Source: Acidobacteriota bacterium
Lineage (GTDB): Bacteria > Acidobacteriota > Terriglobia > Terriglobales > Acidobacteriaceae
Assembly: GCA_028872955.1 (NCBI GenBank)
Contig: JAGWNX010000011.1
Span: forward strand, 1-56,007
Length of the DNA: 56,007 nt
Reading direction: 5' to 3'
A program made the translations under genes and the position numbers. How positions within the stretch are numbered: the stretch's first letter is position 1; each line of letters begins with the position of its first letter. The notes beneath the pieces were generated by a model that had not been told where the DNA came from, did not search any database, and was given only the letters and a program-made list of their open reading frames with translations. Of the stretch, positions 1-8,471 are shown one piece after another.

Positions 1-2085
1 GTGAATGCCCACAGCGCGCGCCATCTGGGCCAGACGCGTGATGGACTCTTCCACGTTCGCGCGATCCAGCATCATCAGGTCGGCCAGCTCATCAATAATG
101 ATGATGATGTAAGGCAGCGGCTCCTGGTTGACATCTTCGAACAGGTACTCGCTGCCGTGCTCAAACAGTTTGTTGAACTGGTCGATGTTGCGCACGTGAT
201 TGGCCGCCAGCAGCTTCAGCCTGCGCTCCATCTCCTTGACCGCATTGCGCAGTGCGTTGGCGGCCAGCTTGGCCTCAGTGATGATAGGCGTGAACAGGTG
301 CGGAATGCCCTCGTACATGCCCAGCTCGACGCGCTTGGGATCGACCAGGATCATGCGTACCTGCTCGGGCGTGCTCTTGAACAGCACGCTCATGATCATG
401 GCGTTGATGGCGACCGATTTGCCGGAGCCCGTGGAGCCTGCGATCAGCACGTGCGGCATGCTGGCCAGGTCGGCGGTCACAATGCGGCCATTGATGTCCT
501 TGCCCAGGGCGATCGCCAGCCGCGACTTGGACTGAGCGAAGCTCTCGCTCTCCACCACGTCGCGCAGCCAGATGGTCTCGCGCTCGCTGTTCGGCACCTG
601 GATGCCGACCGTGCTCTTGCCGGCCATGCGCTCAATCAGAATGCTCTCGGCGGCCATGGCGAGGCACAGATCGTCTGCCAGGCCAGTGATGCGGGCGACC
701 TTCACTCCCGCGTCAGGACGGAACTCAAACGTGGTGACCACCGGGCCGGGGTTGATCTGCGTGACCTGGCCATCGACGGAGAACTCGCGGCACTTCTCCA
801 CCAGCACGCGAGCCTCTTCGCGCAGTTCATCCTCGCGTACGGCCTTCTGGTCGTCGTCGCGGAACAGCAGGCTGGAGGAGGGCAACTTGTAGCCGCGAAC
901 GCTCTTGGGCACGATGGTGACTGGCTTGATGTCCGCGTCGGCACGCTTGCCGAAGGAGATGGAGTCGGCCAGTGCGGGAGCGGGCTCCGGCGCAGCGACC
1001 GGCTCTGCAGTGCGCGGCGGGCGGATCGGTGTCGGCACCTTGGCCGGTCTGGGCTCGGGCATCTCGACCCGTCCCTCGGCGAAGCCCAGCCCGCGCTGCT
1101 CGTCGAAGTTGGAGTGGTCGTCGATGGCGCGCACCGGCGCTGCGGCTTTGGCCAGCGCATCCTGGAACGGTGCGACGGCAGCAGCGGCGGTGCTGAGTGG
1201 CGTAACCGGCGGTGCATCCACCAGGGTGCGCGGCATGTTCTGCCACATGGAGACCGGCTCAGCAGCGCCGGGCGCATCCTCCGGTGCTACAGCCTCGGCG
1301 CGACGGTTGCGGCCCAGCCAGCGGAAGAGTCCGCCCAGCAGCGTGGACTGCTCGCCAGCTTCCACGGCAGCGGCACGCTCTGCCTTCTCGCGCTCGCGGC
1401 GGGCTTTGGCCTCCATCTTCTCGCGCTTGCTCAGGAACTCCTCTTCGTCGCGCTCCGCCCTGGCCTCGGCACGGCGTCCACGCCAGGTGCGCCAGCGCTC
1501 GGCCAGCGCGTACAGGAAGCTGAACCGGATCATGGCCCACTCGCTGGCGGTGTTGAAGGTGAACGAAGAGGCCAGGTACAGCGACATGGCCACCATCAAT
1601 CCCAGCACGATGCTGGCGCCGGGCAGATTGAGATAGTGGACCAGCGTGGTGGCCAGCAGGTGTCCGGTCGTACCCTCAATGGGCAGAGCATGGCGCCACA
1701 ACAGATGCCCGGGCAGCAGCGCAATAGCTGCCGGCGCGAACAGCACCCACAGCGTCAGGCCGATCAGCTTGGCCTTGGGCGAGCCTGCCGGCCGCGAACG
1801 CATCCAGCACAGGCCCAGCCGGCCCAGCACCACCGGCAAAAAGAACGCTGCCACGCCAATGGCCTGCAGCAAGACGTCGGAGACGTAGGCCCCGGCCATG
1901 CCGGTCCAGTTATGCGCGGGGCGCCCCGTTGCGTAGCCGCCAACCGTATTCAGCGAGGGATCAGTTGGGGAGTAGGTTGCCAGAGAGAGGAAGACGAGCC
2001 CCGCACCCACCAGCACAATCATCCCGATAATCTCGTTCAGACGCCGGTTCCGGGTTGGGGTAGAGACAAGTCGTAGGGTCTTCAT
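1..2085 (-). CDS. ftsK: DNA translocase FtsK/SpoIIIE (C-terminus cut by window edge)
   Basis: Hexameric ATP-driven DNA pump that clears and resolves chromosomes at the division septum. Reading leftwards from the ATG at 2085, 695 residues are visible without a stop. The first 200 or so residues are hydrophobic, as in the membrane anchor of the family. A charged linker of Arg/Glu and Ala/Pro-rich sequence follows. The motor carries a Walker A (GSTGSGKS, residues about 550-557) and a Walker B (IIIIIDELADLMM, about residue 660). The last part of the motor and any C-terminal gamma domain lie outside the window. The gene is followed leftwards by unseen sequence, and uppP is transcribed towards it from the same strand. 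Family assignment is secure; the exact start is likely because the N-terminal hydrophobic domain begins directly after it. Confidence 0.96.
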   Translation of the reverse strand, partial: MKTLRLVSTPTRNRRLNEIIGMIVLVGAGLVFLSLATYSPTDPSLNTVGGYATGRPAHNWTGMAGAYVSDVLLQAIGVAAFFLPVVLGRLGLCWMRSRPAGSPKAKLIGLTLWVLFAPAAIALLPGHLLWRHALPIEGTTGHLLATTLVHYLNLPGASIVLGLMVAMSLYLASSFTFNTASEWAMIRFSFLYALAERWRTWRGRRAEARAERDEEEFLSKREKMEAKARREREKAERAAAVEAGEQSTLLGGLFRWLGRNRRAEAVAPEDAPGAAEPVSMWQNMPRTLVDAPPVTPLSTAAAAVAPFQDALAKAAAPVRAIDDHSNFDEQRGLGFAEGRVEMPEPRPAKVPTPIRPPRTAEPVAAPEPAPALADSISFGKRADADIKPVTIVPKSVRGYKLPSSSLLFRDDDQKAVREDELREEARVLVEKCREFSVDGQVTQINPGPVVTTFEFRPDAGVKVARITGLADDLCLAMAAESILIERMAGKSTVGIQVPNSERETIWLRDVVESESFAQSKSRLAIALGKDINGRIVTADLASMPHVLIAGSTGSGKSVAINAMIMSVLFKSTPEQVRMILVDPKRVELGMYEGIPHLFTPIITEAKLAANALRNAVKEMERRLKLLAANHVRNIDQFNKLFEHGSEYLFEDVNQEPLPYIIIIIDELADLMMLDRANVEESITRLAQMARAVGIH

Positions 2086-2304
2086 CGGGGTTCGCGAGGC
2101 CTCTCCTGCCCGGCGTGGCCTGCGCCCGCCAGGAGGCAACTGCTGCCAGACCTTGACCACCAGAGCAACTTTGATTATCCCAAAGCGCAACCGCAAAATA
2201 CGTGCGGCCGCCAGCAGGGTATCAGGATGTCAACCCACGGCCAGCAGCAGAAAAGGCAGCGGAGCCACCCGCTGCCTTACGCTGGAACGGCTGGAACCTG
2301 AGGG

Positions 2305-3189
2305 TCAGTAGCCCAGATGATGCAGGTAAAGCACGACGCCACTGGCCACCAGGCAGTAGATGCCGAAGAGATACCAGCGGCCCTCCTCCAGCCAGCTGCT
2401 GAGCCAGCGCAGCGCAATGAGGCCGGCCAGGAAGGAGAAGACCGCACCCAGCAGGCTGGTAGCGATGCTGCCGTGCAGGTCGATCGGAGCTCCGGCGGCG
2501 GCCGCCTCGTGCGAGGCCTTCAGCAGCCTCAGCGCCTCTTTGCCCACGACGGCCGGGGTAAGTACCACCGCCATGGCAAAGCTGAAGCGCTCAGCACGGT
2601 CCTTGCTGGCCCCGGCAAGCATGCCCGTGGAGATGGTGGCACCCGAGCGCGAGAAGCCGCGGAAGGGAAGACACAGGCCCTGGATGATGCCCATGATGCC
2701 CGCCTGCCGCATGGTGACGCTCTCACCGTAGACGCGCTCCTGCGCCAGCATTCTGCGGCTCTCCAGCAGCCCGGCCAGCAGAATCAGCACGCCGGCGGCA
2801 GCCAGTGCCGGGGCCACCAGGTCCAGCCGACCGAAGAGCTGCTCGATCTCTGCCTTGGAGGAACCACGAAACAGCGTCTTCTCAATCACCTTCACAATCG
2901 GGTAGCCGACGACTGCCGTCAGCAGCGTGGCCCATACCACCCGCACCAGAAAGCGCTGGAACGCGTCGCCGCTCGCAAAGTAGGTGCGCTTCCACTGGTT
3001 CCAGAAGTACACAATCACGGCAAACATGGTGCCGGTGTGGAGCATGACCAGCAGCAGCGTCATCTGCGGGCTGGTGGGGTCCATCCCCAGCAGGCGCTCC
3101 GCGACCACGACGTGGGCAGAGCTGGAGACGGGCAGTAACTCGGCAAGACCTTGCACAATGGCAAGCACCAGCACTTTAACAATCGGCAT
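2305..3189 (-). CDS. uppP: Undecaprenyl-diphosphatase UppP (BacA)
   Basis: Integral membrane phosphatase that converts undecaprenyl diphosphate to the monophosphate, recycling the lipid carrier for peptidoglycan and other glycans. It has 294 residues, close to the usual 270-290. The two family signatures are visible: QGLAELLPVSSSAH near residues 13-26, containing the (E/Q)xxxE acidic pair, and FRGFSRSGATIS around residues 176-187, which is the PGxSRSxxT motif with Arg in place of the usual Pro. Several hydrophobic segments span the protein. The start has an AGGA a few bases upstream, and a weak -10-like TAGGAT also lies just before it. It sits upstream of ftsK on the same strand with a gap of about 220 bp. 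Confidence 0.95.
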   Translation of the reverse strand: MPIVKVLVLAIVQGLAELLPVSSSAHVVVAERLLGMDPTSPQMTLLLVMLHTGTMFAVIVYFWNQWKRTYFASGDAFQRFLVRVVWATLLTAVVGYPIVKVIEKTLFRGSSKAEIEQLFGRLDLVAPALAAAGVLILLAGLLESRRMLAQERVYGESVTMRQAGIMGIIQGLCLPFRGFSRSGATISTGMLAGASKDRAERFSFAMAVVLTPAVVGKEALRLLKASHEAAAAGAPIDLHGSIATSLLGAVFSFLAGLIALRWLSSWLEEGRWYLFGIYCLVASGVVLYLHHLGY

Positions 3190-3286
3190 GGTCCTATCCT
3201 AAATGCGCACGGATTCCTGCCTGGTCAACAGTGCGCGAATCTTGCCCACGGACCGTTGCTGCTTTGGATGACCACAGTCCGCAGCC

Positions 3287-4303
3287 TCAGTCGCGGTCGC
3301 TGCCGTAGACGGGAATCTGCTGCTGCACCTGGAAGCCGATGCTGGCGGCACGCGCCGTGAACTCTGACTTCGGGTAGCGCGCCTGCATCTGCTGCACCAG
3401 TTGCTGCACGTGTGCGGCGGCGGCGTCCGCCTTCTTGCGATTGTCGTCGACGGTGTACATGGTCACCAGCACGGCCTGCCGATAGGCCGCGTTGTACAGG
3501 GCCTGGGCCGCGCGCGGTCCGTCCGGGTACTGCTGGGCATACTTCTCGTAGAGCGTGGTCTCCAGCTCTGGGCAGTGGGGCAGGCCCTGCCAGTCGCCGC
3601 ACAGCTTGTTGTCCAGCAGGTCATAGGCGGCCAGCGCGGCGTACGACGTGCCCGGAAACTGGCGGATGATCTTGCGCATGTCCCCTTCGTAGATCTGCTG
3701 GCGCAGCGAGGCATCCTGCTCCTTGGCGCTGGGCAGGGTCATCACGTCCTGGCGGTCCAGCTGCCAGCGCACGTCGGCCGAGCGCCAGGCCGCCTCACCG
3801 GCCAGGGGCGACTGCGGAAAGTACTCGGCAACGCGCCGATACAGCAGGTGCGCCGTTACGGCGGCTCCCTTGGGTGCATGCGGCTGCTCGGCCTGAGCCT
3901 CAAAGTTGGCCGCCGCGCCAAACAGGATCTGGTCGCCGCCGGGCGTCTGCGGCGAGACGACACCCTTGTCGCGAATCCAGCCGGAGGCAGGCGTCACATT
4001 GTCCGCATCGGAGAACTCCGGCTCGGAGTCCGGGTCCTGCTGGTCGGCGACGTCCGTATTGGCAAACACCTTGACCCATGGGCCGCTGTGCTGCAGCACC
4101 ACCACCTCATGGCCGGGTGTCACCAGCGAGATGTGCTGCGACTCGGCATCGGCGGCGACGTAGACCGTTGCCTCGTGCAGAATGGTGGCTCGCGCCGAGC
4201 GATCATAGCCGGACATGGCCTCGGGCTGCTTCTGCGCGCCCGCACTGAGCGCCATCATCACCAGGATTGCCGCAACCACCGCACTACGCTGCCTCAGCTG
4301 CAT
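3287..4303 (-). CDS. Secreted protein with SH3-like N-domain and TPR-like C-part, function unknown
   Basis: The 338-residue product starts at an ATG with a GGAG sequence a few bases upstream, preferred over the GTG two codons earlier. It begins with a clear signal peptide (hydrophobic core AAILVMMALSAGAQ, cleavage after AGA). Residues about 30-110 read like a bacterial SH3-type domain: ATVYVAADAESQHISLVTPG then VVLQHSGPWVKVF and later GWIRDKG. The rest contains repeated helical segments with AxxLLYRRVAEYFPQSPLAGEAAWR and ARYPKSEFTARA, which resemble the TPR-like repeats of YfiO/BamD-type proteins. I infer a periplasmic scaffold or envelope role. No enzymatic motif is visible. It lies between uppP and an alpha/beta hydrolase on the same strand. 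Confidence 0.8.
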   Translation of the reverse strand: MQLRQRSAVVAAILVMMALSAGAQKQPEAMSGYDRSARATILHEATVYVAADAESQHISLVTPGHEVVVLQHSGPWVKVFANTDVADQQDPDSEPEFSDADNVTPASGWIRDKGVVSPQTPGGDQILFGAAANFEAQAEQPHAPKGAAVTAHLLYRRVAEYFPQSPLAGEAAWRSADVRWQLDRQDVMTLPSAKEQDASLRQQIYEGDMRKIIRQFPGTSYAALAAYDLLDNKLCGDWQGLPHCPELETTLYEKYAQQYPDGPRAAQALYNAAYRQAVLVTMYTVDDNRKKADAAAAHVQQLVQQMQARYPKSEFTARAASIGFQVQQQIPVYGSDRD

Positions 4304-4362
4304 CGTCACTCCTTCTCCTCATTCTGCCTGTTACGCATACTGACGCGGACCGGCATCGACTG

Positions 4363-5553
4363 TCACCTGCCCGCGGCAGGCGCAGTGGCGTTGTGCATCA
4401 CCCGGGTAAAGAAGGCGAGCAGGCGCATCTGGTCTGCCCATCCCGGGCCCTGGCCCTCCATATCCAGATGCGAGAGTCCCGGGCTGATCAGCACACCGCG
4501 TCGCGCCTGCGCGGGCAGCTCGCTGGCCAGCCAAAGCGTCTCCGCCGAGGGAATGATATTGTCTGCAGCGCCGTGGAGCAGATACACCGGCACCGTGATG
4601 GTGGCGAGTCGGCCGTGTGGGGAGAGCGCCTGCAGCTCGTCGGCGTGACGGGCCGCCACCTCGGCCACGCGGGCCCGGGTCGCTGCGCTGGCGGAGTCGG
4701 TCAGCGCGGTGACCTCTTGTTGCTGCGCCGGTGTCAGACCAGCACGCGCGGCCTGCTCGGCGGGCTCGTCTTCATACAGGTGCAGGCGCAGCACGGTGCG
4801 CACCGCAGCCAGGTCCTGGGGCGGCACAAAGTCCTCAAGGTGCTCGTACTCCAGCACCAGCGAGCCGTACTCATGGGGTGCCAGTCGCTCCACGGTGCCG
4901 TCGGGCCGCGTCTCCGCGCCTGTCTGGTAGAAGGTGGCTACGTGGTCCATCGCGGCCTGCGCGCCGACGGCCAGAACGAAGCGGAAGGCGTCGCGATACT
5001 CGGGCCGGGTCGCGGCGACCAGCGCAAGCCCGCCGCTGAAGCTCAGGCCCAGCACGCCGACCGGGGCACCGGTCTGTGCGGCGTACCAGCGCGTCGCCTC
5101 ACCCACCGCAACGATGGACTCCGGGCTGACGCGATAGTCCTTGATGCCGGGCAGCTCTGGCGTGAGCACGCGCAGGCCGCAGCTGGCCATGGCTCGCGCA
5201 AAGGCCACCAGGCGCGGCTCATCCATGCCCAGGTGGTGTACCCCATGCACCACCACCAGGCCGGGCGCGCCGGGCTGCAGCAACGGCACATACTCCCGGG
5301 CATGGATGGCTCCGGCCGAGCCGGGCACAACTACGTCATGCACTACCACGGGCCCAGTGGTCAGCAGCCGCAGCGCTACCGGAACCGGCTGATTCCCCAC
5401 CTGCAGCAGCACCGCAAGGGCCTGTGCGGTGCTGCGCAGCCACGGCCACAGCAGCACTGCCAGGGAGACACAACCCAGCAGCGCCGCGACGTACAAACGC
5501 AGCCAGCTTCGCTTTGCGTCGTCTCTTGCCCGGGTCCGTATCGTGACCTGCAT
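4363..5553 (-). CDS. Membrane-anchored alpha/beta hydrolase
   Basis: Serine hydrolase of the alpha/beta fold, 396 residues. A single hydrophobic segment near residues 20-45 (YVAALLGCVSLAVLLWPWL) suggests an N-terminal anchor with the catalytic domain outside the cytoplasm. The oxyanion strand reads GLVVVHGVHHLGMDEPR, the nucleophile elbow is GLSFSGG, the acid is likely the Asp in LLHGAADNIIP, and the His is in GLSHLDMEG. This is a complete catalytic triad. The substrate cannot be deduced. No good ribosome binding site precedes the ATG. The gene follows rnj with a gap of about 40 bp, so co-transcription is possible. Confidence 0.85.
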   Translation of the reverse strand: MQVTIRTRARDDAKRSWLRLYVAALLGCVSLAVLLWPWLRSTAQALAVLLQVGNQPVPVALRLLTTGPVVVHDVVVPGSAGAIHAREYVPLLQPGAPGLVVVHGVHHLGMDEPRLVAFARAMASCGLRVLTPELPGIKDYRVSPESIVAVGEATRWYAAQTGAPVGVLGLSFSGGLALVAATRPEYRDAFRFVLAVGAQAAMDHVATFYQTGAETRPDGTVERLAPHEYGSLVLEYEHLEDFVPPQDLAAVRTVLRLHLYEDEPAEQAARAGLTPAQQQEVTALTDSASAATRARVAEVAARHADELQALSPHGRLATITVPVYLLHGAADNIIPSAETLWLASELPAQARRGVLISPGLSHLDMEGQGPGWADQMRLLAFFTRVMHNATAPAAGR

Positions 5554-5590
5554 ACCGGTTGCGGTGGTGCGGTTGGAATAGATGGAGCCG

Positions 5591-7255
5591 CTACAGCTCG
5601 AGGATGACCGGCATAATCAGCGGTCGGCGACTGGTGCTCTTCTGGATGTAGCGCTTCAGATCGGCGCGGATCTTCTCCTTGATGACACCGTAGTCGCCGC
5701 GTTCCTCGCCGCCCGAGCCATCCAGCGTGCGCTGCACAATCTGCTTAGCCTCGGCGATCATGGTGGCCTCGTCCACGGCCATGCCGCGGATAACGATCTC
5801 CGGCAGATTCTCCAGTTTGCCGGTTCGCTTGTCGATGGCGATGATCGGCAACACGATGCCGTCCTCGCTCAGGTGGCGGCGGTCGCGGATCACCAGATCC
5901 TCCACCACATCGGTCGAGCCACCGCCGGAGTCGATGCACACCCGGCCCACGGTCACCGTGCCAGTCCGGATGGCGGAGTCGCGACTCAGCTCCAGCACCT
6001 CGCCATCTTCCAGCAGAATCGACTTCTCCACCACACCCATGGTTGCGGCCATCTCAGCGTGGCGCTTCAGGTGCCGGTAGTCGCCGTGCACGGGGATAAA
6101 GAACTTGGGCCGCACCAGGTTGATCATCAGCCGCAGCTCTTCCTGGCTGGCGTGACCGCTGACGTGGATGAGGCCCTGCGTGCCGTCGTCGTGGATGACC
6201 TTGGCATCACGCCGCTCCAGGTGGTCGATCATGCGATAGATCGACTTCTCGTTACCCGGGATGACGCGCGAGCTCATCAGCACGGTATCCCCGGCCTCGA
6301 TCCTGGCGTGCTTGTGGTTGTTTACGGCGGCGCGGCTTAGCGCGCTCATGGGCTCGCCCTGCGTGCCGGTAATCAGGACGCATACCTTGTTCGCGGGCTG
6401 CTCCTTGATCTGGCCGGGGTTGATCATCAGCCCGGGTGGAATGTCCAGGTAGCCCAGGTCCTGCGCAATCTCCGTGGAGTTGTCGAGCGAGCGGCCGATC
6501 ACGGCGATCTTCCTGCCGTGCTCCTGGGCCAGCTCCATAGCCAGGCGAATCCTGTGGATGGACGAAGAAAAGCAGCTGAAGAAGAGCTTCTTCTGGGTCT
6601 GCGCAAAGATCTCGTCCAGCCGTGGGCGCACGGCGCGCTCGCTGGGCGTGTAGCCGCGGCGGTCCACGTTTGTGGAGTCCTGCAGCAGACAGAGCACACC
6701 CTGCTTGCCCAGCTCCGCAAAGGCGTGCAGGTCAAACGCCTTGCCGTCCGGTGGCGAGAGGTCAATTTTGAAGTCGCCGGTGTGCAGCACCACACCCACC
6801 GGGGTATGAATGGCGAGCGCGACGCAGTCCACCAGCGAGTGCGTGACGCGGATGGGCTGGATGGTGAACGGCCCCAGCGTAAAGCGGCGGCCGGGCAGCA
6901 TCTCAATCAGCTCGGCGTCGTCCAGCAGGTGGTGCTCTTCCAGCTTGCCTTCCACATAGGCCAGGGTGAACTCCGTGCCGTACACCGGCACGTTCAGCTC
7001 GGAGAGAATCCAGGGCAGGCCACCGATGTGGTCCTCGTGCCCGTGCGTCAGCAGAATGCCGCGTACCTTGTCGCGGTTCTCGATCAGGTAGCTGATATCC
7101 GGAACGACGATATCCACGCCCAGCAGCTCTTCTTCGGGAAACATCAATCCGGCGTCGATGACCACAATGTCATCGTGCCAACGGAGAGCCATGCAGTTCA
7201 TTCCGAACTCGCCCAGCCCGCCTAGTGGAATCAGCTTGAGTGTGTCGTTAGCCAT
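5591..7255 (-). CDS. rnj: Ribonuclease J
   Basis: Metallo-beta-lactamase/beta-CASP ribonuclease with endo- and 5'-3' exonuclease activity in mRNA decay and rRNA maturation. The 554-residue length matches the family. Visible motifs are the zinc-binding HGHEDHIGG (LLTHGHEDHIGGLPW), the HTGDFKID strand, the beta-CASP segment DSTNVDRRGYTPSE, and SGHASQEELRLM plus PVHGDYRHL near the C-terminal half. The start at ATG 7255 is preferred; a GTG one codon upstream is also possible. A -10-like TAGAAT lies 8 nt before the ATG, so the message could be leaderless. RNase J and an RNase E/G both occur in this window. Confidence 0.96.
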   Translation of the reverse strand: MANDTLKLIPLGGLGEFGMNCMALRWHDDIVVIDAGLMFPEEELLGVDIVVPDISYLIENRDKVRGILLTHGHEDHIGGLPWILSELNVPVYGTEFTLAYVEGKLEEHHLLDDAELIEMLPGRRFTLGPFTIQPIRVTHSLVDCVALAIHTPVGVVLHTGDFKIDLSPPDGKAFDLHAFAELGKQGVLCLLQDSTNVDRRGYTPSERAVRPRLDEIFAQTQKKLFFSCFSSSIHRIRLAMELAQEHGRKIAVIGRSLDNSTEIAQDLGYLDIPPGLMINPGQIKEQPANKVCVLITGTQGEPMSALSRAAVNNHKHARIEAGDTVLMSSRVIPGNEKSIYRMIDHLERRDAKVIHDDGTQGLIHVSGHASQEELRLMINLVRPKFFIPVHGDYRHLKRHAEMAATMGVVEKSILLEDGEVLELSRDSAIRTGTVTVGRVCIDSGGGSTDVVEDLVIRDRRHLSEDGIVLPIIAIDKRTGKLENLPEIVIRGMAVDEATMIAEAKQIVQRTLDGSGGEERGDYGVIKEKIRADLKRYIQKSTSRRPLIMPVILEL

Positions 7256-7263
7256 CACCCTGA

Positions 7264-7269
7264 ATTCTA
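7264..7269 (-). promoter_or_regulatory. -10-like hexamer TAGAAT just before rnj
   Basis: On the minus strand TAGAAT matches TATAAT at five of six bases and ends 8 nt before the rnj ATG. The expected transcription start would fall on or next to the start codon. No convincing -35 box is visible. This is a candidate promoter of the leaderless type, seen also before nrdR, dapA and the esterase gene. Confidence 0.4.
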
Positions 7270-7320
7270 TCAGTCAGTCTGCACGCTTACGGCGGTTTGC
7301 CCCCTGCAGGCGGCCCCGCC

Positions 7321-8205
7321 CTAGAAGCGCAGACGCACGCTCACAACAGGAGCATGGTTGTAGGTGCTGAAGTGCGTCACCGCGATCTGCTCCCCGGCAC
7401 CCACGGTCAACGACAGCGGCCCCACACCACCGGCTGTACCGCGGGTGAGGGGCAGGCGACTGACCACGATGCCCGGCGTCAGCAGCGTCTGGCTGTGGCC
7501 GTCGTTGCTGCCGCCGCTGTACCAGGTGGTTGCAGACTCCATCTGCAGCCAGGCGTACCGGCCCGCGTGCAGCTGCAGGGCCGTGCTCCAGGCCATCTGG
7601 CGGCCCAACCGGGCCGTGCCACTGACCGGCAGCACCCCGCTCAGCGTGGAGGTAAGCGCCAGGTTGCCCCAGCCTTTGCCCGCGCCCAGCATGGGAGAGA
7701 GCAGGGCGCAGCAGCTGCCGTTCGTGTTCTTACCCGTAGGCAGGCTCGCCGTCAGGTCAGCAGTCACCACGGCGTTGTGGTGCTGCTCGTTGCTGCCGTA
7801 CAGGCGATACTTCAGGCGCAGGCCCAGGTCGCCAAAGCCATCGGAGACTGCGGGGTTGGAGTGCAGCAGGTAGGGCGGCGGGCTCACACGCACCTCCAGC
7901 CGAGGCAGCAGAACCACCTGCAGGCCCTTGGCGTTGCCAAGATTCCAGTTCTGTTGCCCGCCCCGCACGCTCTGCCGAACGAAGTCTGTACGCAGACCCT
8001 GCTCGATCTTCGGCGATGTCGTCACCAGCGGCGTGGCCCAGTGCGGCTGGTTCGCGGATGCCCGGGCAGCCTGCGCATCCAGCCAGCTGATTCTGGGCTG
8101 CTGTCCGCCGGCGGTACCGGCTGCCAGCACGACCAATGCCAGCACGAGCAGGTGGTGTGGCGCTGCGCGGTACGTTCGCAACGGCACGTGCCGTGGCTCT
8201 CTCAT
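7321..8205 (-). CDS. Outer-membrane beta-barrel protein, Phenol_MetA_deg-like transporter
   Basis: The 294-residue product begins at an ATG preceded by AAGGAG at good spacing; a longer frame upstream lacks this. It has a signal peptide (LLVLALVVLAAGTAGGQ). The mature part is rich in alternating polar/hydrophobic strands typical of barrels, with FGDLGLRLKYRLY followed by ADLTASLPTGKN, the pattern of the MetA-pathway phenol degradation family. It ends in the aromatic C-terminus SVRLRF expected for an outer-membrane porin. A Cys-Cys pair (GSCCALL) is present in the middle. It lies directly downstream of a cysteine-rich mini-ORF and a terminator-like hairpin, so its expression may be attenuated. 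Substrate unknown. Confidence 0.78.
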   Translation of the reverse strand: MREPRHVPLRTYRAAPHHLLVLALVVLAAGTAGGQQPRISWLDAQAARASANQPHWATPLVTTSPKIEQGLRTDFVRQSVRGGQQNWNLGNAKGLQVVLLPRLEVRVSPPPYLLHSNPAVSDGFGDLGLRLKYRLYGSNEQHHNAVVTADLTASLPTGKNTNGSCCALLSPMLGAGKGWGNLALTSTLSGVLPVSGTARLGRQMAWSTALQLHAGRYAWLQMESATTWYSGGSNDGHSQTLLTPGIVVSRLPLTRGTAGGVGPLSLTVGAGEQIAVTHFSTYNHAPVVSVRLRF

Positions 8206-8251
8206 AACTCTCCTTGTGATTGTGTGGCATCCGGGGCGGATGCAAAGAGAA

Positions 8252-8281
8252 AACCCACTCACCGGGGGTGGCGAGTGGGTT
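8252..8281 (-). terminator. Intrinsic terminator or attenuator between the Cys-rich mini-ORF and the barrel gene
   Basis: On the minus strand AACCCACTC pairs perfectly with GAGTGGGTT around a 12-nt loop, followed at once by TTCTCTTTG. That is a nine-pair stem with a T-rich tail, the form of a rho-independent terminator. It stands 35 nt downstream of the mini-ORF stop and about 47 nt upstream of the barrel gene start. GTGGGT in the Cys codons of the mini-ORF (8334-8339) could pair with ACCCAC in the first terminator arm, giving a possible antiterminator. Confidence 0.65.
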
Positions 8282-8295
8282 CGAATCAGGCCGGA

Positions 8296-8314
8296 AGCTG
8301 CCGAGGCAGCAGCT
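8296..8314 (-). promoter_or_regulatory. Small hairpin between mini-ORF stop and terminator
   Basis: AGCTGC and GCAGCT form a six-pair stem with a seven-base loop immediately after the mini-ORF stop codon. Together with the terminator downstream it gives two consecutive hairpins, an arrangement seen in attenuator leaders. Its significance is inference only. Confidence 0.35.
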
Positions 8315-8316
8315 CG

Positions 8317-8409
8317 CTATCTGTTGAACGCACACCCACAACACGGCTGCAGGGCACAACAATCGCCCTGACAAACCATGCGCTGCTTAAGCTGGGTGGA
8401 GATAGCCAT
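8317..8409 (-). CDS. Cysteine-rich 30-residue peptide, possible regulatory leader
   Basis: Thirty codons from an ATG that has GAGG about nine bases upstream. Six of the 30 residues are Cys, all in the second half: C13, C17, C18, C23, C24, C26. The pattern is CQGDCC then QPCCGC, so there is a CxxxCC motif and a proline just before the last Cys group. It lies in the gap after dapD, has a TTGACA hexamer and an inverted repeat upstream, and is followed by two hairpins, the second an apparent terminator. The same strand then carries the barrel gene. It could be a metal- or cysteine-sensing leader peptide, a small metal-binding protein, or a chance frame. A longer in-frame extension upstream overlaps dapD and is not supported. 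Confidence 0.5.
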   Translation of the reverse strand: MAISTQLKQRMVCQGDCCALQPCCGCAFNR

Positions 8410-8439
8410 ACCGTTATCCTCAGGATTGACGCGGCTTCT

Positions 8440-8457
8440 GTCAACTCCTGTGTTGAC
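8440..8457. promoter_or_regulatory. Inverted repeat GTCAAC-N6-GTTGAC, candidate operator
   Basis: A perfect six-base dyad with a six-base spacer lies between the dapD stop and the Cys-rich mini-ORF. On the minus strand its right half runs into TTGACA, a consensus -35 hexamer. A further TTGAC copy lies at 8426-8430. A regulator binding here would cover the -35 region. No protein can be named. Confidence 0.4.
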
Positions 8458-8471
8458 GAAGGGGGCCTGCT

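Noticed and set aside
1-2076. Long plus-strand open frame over ftsK
   Set aside because: It is the antisense of a clear FtsK motor; codon use and His/Gln-rich composition are typical of a GC-rich shadow frame.
8275-8290. GGGTTCGAATC resembling a tRNA T-loop
   Set aside because: The flanking five bases do not pair as a T-stem, and no D- or anticodon arm lies upstream. The bases belong to the terminator arm on the opposite strand.
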